DNA of 64,000 nucleotides, taken from positions 3,162,001-3,226,000 of the forward strand of contig NZ_CP083740.1 in NCBI RefSeq assembly GCF_020150455.1, given 5' to 3'. Origin of the DNA: Bremerella sp. TYQ1. GTDB taxonomy: Bacteria; Planctomycetota; Planctomycetia; Pirellulales; Pirellulaceae. The translations under genes and the position numbers were made by a program. Below the pieces are notes generated by a model that saw only the letters and a list, made by a program, of their open reading frames with translations, had not been told where the DNA came from and ran no database searches. Below, piece after piece: positions 38,427 to 46,169 of this stretch (positions are counted from its first letter, which is position 1; each line of letters starts with the position of its first letter).

Positions 38427-39581
38427 ATGATTCCATTCGACTTCCAGCCGCGCACACGGATTGTGTTTGGCCCGGATAGCCTTCAGCGGCTCGGCGAACT
38501 GGCCCAAGAGCTTGGCGCGAAACGAGCGCTCGTCGTCAGCGATCCTGGCGTGATCCATGCCGGCCACACACAGCGTGGAATCGATTGCCTGCAGTCGGCA
38601 GGAATCGAAACGTTCCTTTTCGACGGCGTTCAGGAAAACCCTTCCACTGAAAACGTCGCCCGCGGTGTCACGTTCGCCCAAGACTGTCAGCCAGAACTGA
38701 TCGTTGGGCTCGGTGGTGGCAGCGCGATGGACTGTGCCAAGGGAATCAACTTTCTGCTGACTAATGGCGGAGAGATGAAAGACTACTGGGGAGTCGGCAA
38801 AGCAACGAAGACAATGCTGCCGATGATCGCCATTCCTACGACGGCCGGTACAGGCAGCGAAGCACAATCTTTCGCCCTGATCACCGATGCCGAAACACAC
38901 GTCAAAATGGCTTGCGGCGACAAAAAGGCCGCCTGTGCGATTGCCTTACTCGATCCCAAGCTGACCGTCACTCAGCCGCAAAAGGTGACCGCACTGACAG
39001 GCATCGACGCGATCAGCCACGCCCTGGAAACCTTCGTTACAAAGAAACGGAACGAAGTCAGCCTGGCGTTCAGCCGAGAAGCGTGGCGATTATTGGCCGG
39101 CAACTTTACCCGGGTACTTTCCAATCCGGAAGACGTCGAGGCCCGCGGAGCAATGCAACTGGGGGCCTGCTTTGCAGGAATGGCGATTGAAAACTCGATG
39201 CTGGGCGCGGCTCATGCATTGGCGAATCCCTTGACGGCCCACTACGGTATCGTCCATGGTCAAGCAGTCGGCGTGATGCTCCCTTCGGTGATTCGGTACA
39301 ACGGCGAAGCATTCAACGAACTGTACCAAGACTTGCTTTCAATCCCGGTCGATCTTCCGAATTACCCAACGCCCGAACAAGGCGCGGTTGGCCTGGCCGA
39401 TTTGGTTCAATCGTGGGTCGATGCGGCAGGCCTTGCGACCAATTTAAATCAACTGTCGATCAACGGCGAAAAGCTGGAGACCCTTTCCAGCGACGCCGCC
39501 AAGCAATGGACCGGCAACTTTAACCCCCGTGAAGTCGACGCCGGAGAGTTTGCCAAGCTATATCAATCGGCCATGAGTTAA
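38427..39581 (+). CDS. Iron-containing alcohol dehydrogenase
   Basis: 384 residues, group III (iron-activated) alcohol dehydrogenase. The NAD-binding GGGSAMDCAKG is around residue 100, PTTAGTGSEAQ near 138, and the metal region includes ALTGIDAISHALE and AHALANPLTAHYGIVHGQAVGVMLP with the expected Asp and His ligands. It reversibly reduces an aldehyde. It lies 155 bases downstream of the ALDH-fold gene with a palindromic repeat between, so it may be in the same transcript or under its own control. Substrate range is unknown. Confidence 0.92.
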   Translation: MIPFDFQPRTRIVFGPDSLQRLGELAQELGAKRALVVSDPGVIHAGHTQRGIDCLQSAGIETFLFDGVQENPSTENVARGVTFAQDCQPELIVGLGGGSAMDCAKGINFLLTNGGEMKDYWGVGKATKTMLPMIAIPTTAGTGSEAQSFALITDAETHVKMACGDKKAACAIALLDPKLTVTQPQKVTALTGIDAISHALETFVTKKRNEVSLAFSREAWRLLAGNFTRVLSNPEDVEARGAMQLGACFAGMAIENSMLGAAHALANPLTAHYGIVHGQAVGVMLPSVIRYNGEAFNELYQDLLSIPVDLPNYPTPEQGAVGLADLVQSWVDAAGLATNLNQLSINGEKLETLSSDAAKQWTGNFNPREVDAGEFAKLYQSAMS

Positions 39582-39665
39582 ACCGGCCAATGCGACTTGT
39601 CACGTCGCTTTGAGTAGAATAGGTGGATCGCCCTCCCCCTAACGCTCACCGTTGAGGATTCCGCT

Positions 39666-40790
39666 ATGAACAAACGATGGATGCCAATGCTCGCCGCGAT
39701 TTGCCTCGCGATGCTGACGCTCGCGTCCGTACGCGCGGATTGGCCGTTGTATCGAGGGAATGCCCTCGCCCAAGGAGTTTCGGACGAGAAGCTCCCGGAC
39801 GATCTCGACTTGAAGTGGAAGCTAGAGATCGACAACGGGGCATTTGAAGCGACGCCGATCGTGGTCGACGGAACGGTTTACATTGGCGATCTGGACGGCC
39901 GCGTTTACGCGTTGAAGCTGGAAGACGGCTCGAAGGTTTGGACCTACGAAGGAAACGTCGACCAACTTTCCGGATTCATGGGTTCGCCTGCCTATCGCGA
40001 CGGTCGAATCTATGTCGGCGATATCGACGGTGTACTTCACTGTCTGAACGCGAAGGATGGCAAACTGATCTGGAAGTTCGAAGCCGGGCTGGAAATCAAC
40101 GGCAGCGTGAACTTTTATCAAGACAAAATCTTGATCGGTTCCCAGGACGCGAATTTGTATTGCTTGAATATCGAAGATGGCAAGCTTGCCTGGAAAGTTC
40201 AGATCGACGATCAAATCCGTTGTATGCCGACGGTTGTTTCCAATCGAGGTTTCGTCGCCGGCTGCGATAGCAAATTGCACGTAATCGATCTCGACAAAGG
40301 GGAAGCCATTGGTACCGTTCCGATCGACGGCCCGACAGGTTCCGCCCCCGCGGTTCGTGATGATGTTGCTTACTTCGGCACCGAGTCGGGATCGTTTTTC
40401 GCAATCGACTGGAAAGACTTGAAAGTTGTCTGGCAATTTCAAGACGAACGTAATCGCCAGCAGATCCGTGCCAGCGCAGCCGTACTGCCGGATCGCGTCT
40501 TGTTCGGCTCGTTCAGCAAAAACCTGGTTTCGCTCGATCGTGAGACCGGAGAAGAGCAATGGACGTTCAAGGCTCGCGGCAAGATTAACAGTTCGCCGGT
40601 CGTTGCCGGCAATCGCGTTTACTTTGGTTCGGCCGACAGTCGAGTCCGTGCCGTCGATGTCGAAACCGGCAAGGAAGTCTGGCAATACGAAGCCAAGAGT
40701 GGCTTCCCCGCAGGTCCTGCTGTTTCCAATGGCTGCCTCCTGATTGCCAGCGAGCGAGGCACGTTGTACTGCTTCGCCAAAAAGAAATAA
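39666..40790 (+). CDS. Exported PQQ-type (BamB-like) beta-propeller protein
   Basis: 374 residues with a signal peptide (MNKRWMPMLAAICLAMLTLASVRA). At least seven repeats of about 40 residues follow with the propeller signature of alternating VxxGTVYxGDLDGRVYAL, SKVWTYEG and similar units. No cysteine pairs or clear PQQ-binding residues are evident, so I regard it as a structural propeller rather than a dehydrogenase. It would act in the periplasm. It begins 84 bases after the alcohol dehydrogenase gene and 70 bases before the radical SAM gene on the same strand. Function in this cluster is unknown. Confidence 0.82.
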   Translation: MNKRWMPMLAAICLAMLTLASVRADWPLYRGNALAQGVSDEKLPDDLDLKWKLEIDNGAFEATPIVVDGTVYIGDLDGRVYALKLEDGSKVWTYEGNVDQLSGFMGSPAYRDGRIYVGDIDGVLHCLNAKDGKLIWKFEAGLEINGSVNFYQDKILIGSQDANLYCLNIEDGKLAWKVQIDDQIRCMPTVVSNRGFVAGCDSKLHVIDLDKGEAIGTVPIDGPTGSAPAVRDDVAYFGTESGSFFAIDWKDLKVVWQFQDERNRQQIRASAAVLPDRVLFGSFSKNLVSLDRETGEEQWTFKARGKINSSPVVAGNRVYFGSADSRVRAVDVETGKEVWQYEAKSGFPAGPAVSNGCLLIASERGTLYCFAKKK

Positions 40791-40860
40791 GTCACGCAAA
40801 CACCCTTTCGCTAAAGCCAGCCTCCGGCAAGTTTCCCTTAGCAGAAAGCAAGATTGATTC

Positions 40861-42171
40861 ATGGCCACCGATTCCACCAAAACCGAAGTCGGTAGTTACT
40901 TCATCTCGAACTATCCTCCTTTCTCGCAATGGAGCGAGGATTACGCCGACGATTTGAACCAGGCAATGCACTCGCCGCCGCGCGAAGATGTTCCGCTCGG
41001 TTTGTACCTGCATGTGCCATTCTGCCGCAAACGCTGCAAGTTTTGTTACTTCCGCGTTTACACCGACAAGAATGCCCAGGAAGTCGAAACGTACGTCTCG
41101 GCGCTTGTTAAAGAAATCGAGCTGGTCAGCCAAACCGAAGCGATGGGTGGGCGACCATTCCGTTTCGTTTACTTCGGCGGCGGCACGCCTTCGTTCCTTA
41201 GCCCGAAACAGCTGAAACGGTTGGAAGATCGTCTTCGATCGAGTATCAGCTGGGATCAAGCGGAAGAGGTCACCTTCGAGTGCGAGCCTGGCACACTTCG
41301 CGAAACGAAAGTGAAAGCGCTGCGAGACATGGGCGTCACCCGGCTCAGCCTGGGCGTCGAGAACTTCCACGACAATATCCTGGAAGAAAACGGTCGGGCT
41401 CACCTTTCCAAAGAAGTCTATACCGCGTGGGAATGGATCGAAGAAGCCAACTTCCCAAACGTCAATATCGACCTGATCGCAGGGATGGTGGGCGAAACGT
41501 GGGATACCTGGAAAGAGAACATCAAAAAGGTGCTCGAGTTCTCGCCTGAGAGTGTGACCATCTACCAGATGGAACTGCCATTCAACACGGTTTACTCGCA
41601 AGACATCCTGGGCAACAAAATTGAAACGCCGGTCGCCGACTGGCCCATGAAGCGTGCTTGGGTGAGCTATGCGTTCGACGAACTTGCCAAAGCGGGCTAT
41701 AGCGTCAGCAGCGCTTACACAATGGTGAAAGACCCCAGCAAAGTTAACTTCAGCTATCGCGACAATCTGTTCGGTGGTAGCGACCTGTTGGCGACTGGGG
41801 TTGCCAGCTTCGGACATATCAGCGGCATCCATTACCAGAATAAGACCGAATGGGGTGACTACACCAGTTCGCTGCTGGAAAAGGAAGAACTTCCGCTGAA
41901 GCGTGCTTATCGCCCAACGCCGGAACAGTTGCTCATCCGGGAAACGATTTTGCTGCTCAAGCGAGGTTACCTCGACGCTGGGTACTTCCGAGACAAGTTC
42001 AACGTCGAGATCCTTAACAAGTGGGCAGATATCTGGAAGCAGTACCAGGAAGAAGGCTTGGTCACCGTCGACGGCGATCGAATCGAGCTGACACGCGATG
42101 GTTTGCTACGTGCCGATGGTCTTCTGCCGCCATTCTTTGAACCGCAATTCCAGGGAGTGCGGTACACCTAA
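40861..42171 (+). CDS. HemW/coproporphyrinogen-oxidase-like radical SAM enzyme
   Basis: 436 residues. The cluster motif CRKRCKFC provides Cys55, Cys59 and Cys62. The SAM site is VYFGGGTPSFL, then FECEPGTLRETKV and TRLSLGVENFHDNILEENGR as in HemN/HemW enzymes; residues about 320-430 match a HemN C-terminal domain. True HemW proteins have CDF after the third Cys, here CYF. Its stop overlaps the ATG of a lipoyl H-protein and a ferredoxin follows, so this is a three-gene unit unlike usual hemW loci. It may be a class C radical SAM enzyme acting on a lipid or cofactor; the reaction is unknown. Confidence 0.88.
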   Translation: MATDSTKTEVGSYFISNYPPFSQWSEDYADDLNQAMHSPPREDVPLGLYLHVPFCRKRCKFCYFRVYTDKNAQEVETYVSALVKEIELVSQTEAMGGRPFRFVYFGGGTPSFLSPKQLKRLEDRLRSSISWDQAEEVTFECEPGTLRETKVKALRDMGVTRLSLGVENFHDNILEENGRAHLSKEVYTAWEWIEEANFPNVNIDLIAGMVGETWDTWKENIKKVLEFSPESVTIYQMELPFNTVYSQDILGNKIETPVADWPMKRAWVSYAFDELAKAGYSVSSAYTMVKDPSKVNFSYRDNLFGGSDLLATGVASFGHISGIHYQNKTEWGDYTSSLLEKEELPLKRAYRPTPEQLLIRETILLLKRGYLDAGYFRDKFNVEILNKWADIWKQYQEEGLVTVDGDRIELTRDGLLRADGLLPPFFEPQFQGVRYT

Positions 42172-42626
42172 TGAGCGACGAGTTGGTCTTCATGATGGGG
42201 AAATTCGAGGCCAAATTCCCCACTGACCGGATGTATGCCAAAAATCACTGCTGGGCGACCCAAAGCGGCAATGCGTACCGTTTTGGGTTTTCTGCCTATG
42301 CGGTTCGGCTGCTGCAGGATGTCTACTTCCTCGAGTGGCAGGTTGACGAAGGGGCTAAAATTTCCGAAGGTCAAGAGATCGGCTTTATCGAAAGTAGCAA
42401 AGCAGAAAGCGAACTCTATCCGCCGATCCCCGGTGTTCTTGCGCGGTTGAACCCCGAGTTGATGAGCGATCCTTCACAGATTAACGTCGATATGTATGGC
42501 GAAGGATGGCTTTACGAAATCGAAGGAAGTGGTGAAACGCTCCTCGACCCGCAACAATATATCGAACACCTAACGTCGGTCTGGGAAATCACCCAGCGGA
42601 CAATCAAGGGACAACTGAACGAGTAA
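42171..42626 (+). CDS. Lipoyl H-protein-like (GcvH family), stand-alone
   Basis: 151 residues with the compact GcvH barrel fold. The lipoylation site is Lys77 in IESSKAESELYPPIPG, close to the canonical ESVKAxSDL pattern, so covalent lipoate is likely. GcvH normally works with GcvP and GcvT, but neither is in the window; instead the gene overlaps the stop of a radical SAM gene (TAATG) and is followed five bases later by a ferredoxin-like gene. GcvH relatives have been recruited elsewhere (for example LbpA in sulfur oxidation). Here it could carry a one-carbon, acyl or sulfur group for the radical enzyme. Role is inference. Confidence 0.88.
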   Translation: MSDELVFMMGKFEAKFPTDRMYAKNHCWATQSGNAYRFGFSAYAVRLLQDVYFLEWQVDEGAKISEGQEIGFIESSKAESELYPPIPGVLARLNPELMSDPSQINVDMYGEGWLYEIEGSGETLLDPQQYIEHLTSVWEITQRTIKGQLNE

Positions 42627-42631
42627 CCCCC

Positions 42632-43705
42632 ATGCCCAAACGTTTGACGGTCGTCGTCAGCCAAGGCCAAAGCAACAATCCGGCCAAGCGAAAGCTGGAA
42701 GAGGATATCGTTGCGTCGCTGCTGTTTGAGCCAGGCATCGAGGTCACCATCGTCCCTCACTTGTACGATCTCAAACCAGACGGCCCCGGCATCCTCGGCC
42801 TCCAGGCAATCACCACCGACTTCGTCGTCATTTCCTGGCTATACGAACGAGCCACTCGCTGGACGCTCGACCGCAATAACGTTCGCGGCAAAGAAGGGAC
42901 CACGCTTCTCGTTCACGAATCGGATGAAGACGAAGACGATTTGCTGGACGACGAACCGGAAGAAGAAAAGCTTCGCGTTGTCGACAATCGCCCTTTGCCG
43001 AACCGAATGATCTATTGCATCGATCTTCGCGTCTCCAACAAAGTGGAAGACTACGTCGAGGAAGTTAAACGAATCCAGCAGGAACTCTCGACGCAAGTGG
43101 TCGAACTGGGCGGGCTCAATGGCTCCCCTTCTCCAACGCCGCAGCAGCTGGAACGCATTGCCAATCCAACGAACGACACGGCGTTGAAAGATGGCGGCGA
43201 ACTCGAAAAGCCCGACATCATCGAACCGTTCCGCATTGAAGAAGATGCCAAACGCCGCTGGTATCCCGTTATCGACTACAGCCGCTGTACGAACTGCATG
43301 GAGTGCATCGACTTCTGCTTGTTCGGCGTCTACGGCGTGGATGGAGTCGAGACCATTCTGGTCGAAATGCCAGACAATTGCCGCAAAGGGTGTCCTGCTT
43401 GTAGTCGCGTTTGTCCAGAAAACGCTATCATCTTCCCACAGCATAAAACGCCCACGATTGCCGGTAGCGATGAGGTAGCCGGAGGCGGTTTGAAGATCGA
43501 CCTTTCGCAGCTGTTTGGTAAGCCGAAGGAAGATGAAAAATCGCTCGACACGGCTGTCCGAGAACGAGACGAACAACTACTTATTGCCGGGCGTGAAGCT
43601 GTCGGCGAAACCGTTGGTGTGCCTAAGCGTCAAGCCGAGAAGGATGACCGCGAGAATGACGCCCTCGACGATTTGATCGATGCCGTCGACGAACTCGACA
43701 TCTAA
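42632..43705 (+). CDS. Dicluster 4Fe-4S ferredoxin-like protein with a novel N-terminal domain
   Basis: 357 residues. The first 200 residues show no recognised domain: MPKRLTVVVSQGQ starts it, ISWLYERATRW appears mid-way, and an acidic stretch (DEDEDDLLDDEPEEEK) lies near 98-113. Two 4Fe-4S sites follow: Cys219-Cys222-Cys225-Cys229 (CTNCMECIDFC) and Cys250-Cys254-Cys257-Cys261 (CRKGCPACSRVCP). The C-terminal 90 residues are charged and probably disordered. It probably delivers electrons to the upstream radical SAM enzyme and/or the lipoyl protein. Its stop overlaps that of the convergent phosphatase-cytochrome gene by four bases. Confidence 0.83.
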   Translation: MPKRLTVVVSQGQSNNPAKRKLEEDIVASLLFEPGIEVTIVPHLYDLKPDGPGILGLQAITTDFVVISWLYERATRWTLDRNNVRGKEGTTLLVHESDEDEDDLLDDEPEEEKLRVVDNRPLPNRMIYCIDLRVSNKVEDYVEEVKRIQQELSTQVVELGGLNGSPSPTPQQLERIANPTNDTALKDGGELEKPDIIEPFRIEEDAKRRWYPVIDYSRCTNCMECIDFCLFGVYGVDGVETILVEMPDNCRKGCPACSRVCPENAIIFPQHKTPTIAGSDEVAGGGLKIDLSQLFGKPKEDEKSLDTAVRERDEQLLIAGREAVGETVGVPKRQAEKDDRENDALDDLIDAVDELDI

Positions 43706-44595
43706 TTGCGGTAGTCGTTGTGACATGCCGAGCAAGAGGCTTTCACCGCTTTCAGCGTCTTCGTAGCCTCCCCGTTCCGGCCTGCTTCGATCTGCTGTTT
43801 GAGCTGCTTGCTCAAGCGTTCGTTCTCCGCAAGCATCTCGCGAAACTTGGCGTCGTACTGATCTTCCTTCAACAGGCGACCCGTTTCGTGCAAGCCTTCC
43901 TGTATAAGCAACGCCTGTTGGGCCGGATCGAGATCGGCATGCTCCGGAGGTGCCTTCCAGCCAGCTTGATCGCACAAGACCAATTGGTCATAGATACGAT
44001 CGATCTTCGCCATTGCGGCCGCGACCGATTCTACCTCCGCCACTTCAACCAGCATCGGCAACTGCGTCGTAAAAGGAACCGGTTTGAAATCGGTGATCTC
44101 TTTCCACAATCCGCCATAGCTGGAACTGGTGCCTGCGCTTCGCATGAAATCGAGGGCTTGGTCTTCTGACAAATCGCCTGATTCGTAACAGGCAACCGCG
44201 GCAGCCGCGGGGCCGCGGTGCTTACCGTGATGGCAGTGGAAGAAAATCTTGTCTTGCCGAAAGTCTTTCATGACCCGCTTTAAGGCCGCCTGAGCTTCGT
44301 CCGAAATGCCGTCGTAGCCAATCGGAACATGCACGTAACGCATGCCATACTTGCGAGCATTCTCGATATCAGGAGTCGCCCCGTCGACCGAGACAATCAC
44401 ATCGATGCCGAGGTCCTTCAACGTTTTAAAGCCCGCTTCGCCGTGGGGCTGACTTCCGCTGACGACGTTGGGGGTGACCTTCAGCACATTGTCCACCCCT
44501 GGCAAATGCTCTCCGTGGGGGAGCTTGGAAGGATCTTGGGCTTGAAGCGTTGTCGCCAGGCATAGAGACAGCAAGCAGGCCAGAAGTCGCATCAT
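43702..44595 (-). CDS. Secreted dual-specificity-type phosphatase fused to a cytochrome c'-like domain
   Basis: 297 residues with a signal peptide (first about 20 residues). Residues 40-165 look like a cysteine phosphatase of the DSP/PTP type: P-loop HCHHGKHRGP with nucleophile Cys121 and Arg127 (CX5R). Residues 170-297 are helical and end with Cys288-Ser-Ala-Cys291-His292, a CXXCH haem-c site close to the C-terminus as in cytochrome c'. A phosphatase joined to a haem domain is an unusual layout; the haem could bind NO or CO or transfer electrons, but this is speculation. Convergent with the ferredoxin gene. Confidence 0.82.
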   Translation of the reverse strand: MMRLLACLLSLCLATTLQAQDPSKLPHGEHLPGVDNVLKVTPNVVSGSQPHGEAGFKTLKDLGIDVIVSVDGATPDIENARKYGMRYVHVPIGYDGISDEAQAALKRVMKDFRQDKIFFHCHHGKHRGPAAAAVACYESGDLSEDQALDFMRSAGTSSSYGGLWKEITDFKPVPFTTQLPMLVEVAEVESVAAAMAKIDRIYDQLVLCDQAGWKAPPEHADLDPAQQALLIQEGLHETGRLLKEDQYDAKFREMLAENERLSKQLKQQIEAGRNGEATKTLKAVKASCSACHNDYRN

Positions 44596-44703
44596 GTTCT
44601 TCGCTAAAGATAATTAAAACGAGGCAGTTGCGAACGAAATGCTATGCCTGCATGTCCAATTGACGACTTCAGTGTAAAGAGAACAAGTAACGCAAGCAAC
44701 GAA

Positions 44704-46008
44704 TTAAGCCTTCGTTGGCGAATCAGCTTCCAGTTGAACCAGATTATCAGGCGCCGATCCGTTGCTGGTCGCTTGCTGCGGCAATGTTGGTTGCCAATTG
44801 CTGACGTCGAAGTGCTGCGAGTATGCTCCGTAGTCGTGAAACGCATACTTCTTTAGTAGCCAGTAAACCCAGCTTTTCTCAGGGATCTCGTTGCCGGGGT
44901 TATACTGCGACGGATTCGACTTTAACGCATCCAACTCTTGATACGCTTCATGACGCACGGTTGTATCTTTCGCTTCATGGCCACGAGCGAAATCGGCGAG
45001 CAAGTCGGGACGCTCGAGGATGATACAGCCGCGAGTATTCTTCGCCGCCAGTTCGCGGAAGTCTCGCAGATAGGCTGACTCGTTAAATACCTGACGCAAG
45101 GGACGTTCGTCGTGGATCGACTCCTTGGCAAACTGAATCACCGGGCATGGTTCGATATCGCCATAGGGACTGATGTGATGCGTGAATCCGGTTGCTGCCG
45201 GGCACAACGCGTTACCGTCGGCATCGTGATAGGCATCGATAATCGCGATCGGTTTTTTTACCCGCATCTCGACTACGAACTTTCGTACCGCCAGTTGTTG
45301 TTCGGGGGTAAGAGCCAAGTCAGGATTCGGGACCGGTCCGACAACACGGTATCCGTGATACCAGCAGTAAAACACACCCATCTCGATCAGGCGATCAATC
45401 CACTCTTCCCGCAACAAGTCGTCGAAATTCGATTGGCACAAACTGGTACAAACGCCGGTCAGCAATTTGTTATTCACACAGTTGTGAATGCCTTCCATCG
45501 ATTTGCTGTACACGCCGCCACGGCCGCGGCGGACGTCACTGATAATCTCGGTTCCTTCAATGCTGATCAACGGGGTGACGTTGCCCAGCTTGCGAAGCTC
45601 TTTGGCAACTTCATCCGTGATGAAATGCCCGTTGGTGAAGACCTGAAAGTATGCATCTTGATGGCGACGAAAGATCTCCAGAATGTCGGCGTGCATGAAT
45701 GGCTCGCCGCCCAGAATTCCAAAGAACGCGTTCCCCATCGCTTTGGCTTCGCCGAGCATTCGATCCATCGCGTCGAGATCCAGCTTCGACTGCTTCGCCG
45801 AGACATCGACCCAGCATCCTTGGCAGCGCAAGTTGCAGCTGTTGATCACCGAGACATACAAAAACGGTGGAAAAAACTCGCCTCGTTTGAGTCGAGCTTT
45901 ATGCTTCTGAACGCTGCGCAGACCCTTGAATCCCATCAGCCACAAAAACTTGGCTACGAGACGTTTGTCGGTTTCCAACAGGGCGCGTTTGGCCAGGCGA
46001 AGATACAT
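44704..46008 (-). CDS. Radical SAM protein with SPASM-like C-terminal region
   Basis: 434 residues. The cluster motif CNLRCQGC provides Cys58, Cys62 and Cys65 and is followed by the GILGGEPF SAM-site motif. Later cysteines (LCPAATGFTHHISPYGDIEPCP near 265-285 and a further Cys in RGCIILERP) have the spacing of a SPASM or twitch domain with auxiliary clusters. The family is related to HpnH-type and peptide-modifying enzymes. The gene is divergent from the second terpene cyclase, 161 bases apart, so the two may share a control region. A role in modifying the cyclase product is attractive but unproven. Confidence 0.87.
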   Translation of the reverse strand: MYLRLAKRALLETDKRLVAKFLWLMGFKGLRSVQKHKARLKRGEFFPPFLYVSVINSCNLRCQGCWVDVSAKQSKLDLDAMDRMLGEAKAMGNAFFGILGGEPFMHADILEIFRRHQDAYFQVFTNGHFITDEVAKELRKLGNVTPLISIEGTEIISDVRRGRGGVYSKSMEGIHNCVNNKLLTGVCTSLCQSNFDDLLREEWIDRLIEMGVFYCWYHGYRVVGPVPNPDLALTPEQQLAVRKFVVEMRVKKPIAIIDAYHDADGNALCPAATGFTHHISPYGDIEPCPVIQFAKESIHDERPLRQVFNESAYLRDFRELAAKNTRGCIILERPDLLADFARGHEAKDTTVRHEAYQELDALKSNPSQYNPGNEIPEKSWVYWLLKKYAFHDYGAYSQHFDVSNWQPTLPQQATSNGSAPDNLVQLEADSPTKA

Positions 46009-46169
46009 GCAGTTACCTTGGTGGGATCAATCGAAGACGTGCCGCGGTTTATTCTAACCCATCGGCACGCAAAAGTCAGTGGAAACAGGGTCGCTAATGG
46101 ACATGATTCGTCCAGCCATTTAGGATGCAAAGACGTTTCCTTGCTTTGCCAGTTAGCAGAACCGATTGC

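Noticed and set aside
42171..42626. Ordinary glycine cleavage system
   Set aside because: No gcvP, gcvT or lipoamide dehydrogenase is in the window; the neighbours are a radical SAM enzyme and a ferredoxin.
35612..43705. Bacterial microcompartment locus, because of the ALDH and alcohol dehydrogenase
   Set aside because: No shell protein gene (BMC or vertex type) and no signature aldehyde-generating enzyme lies nearby.
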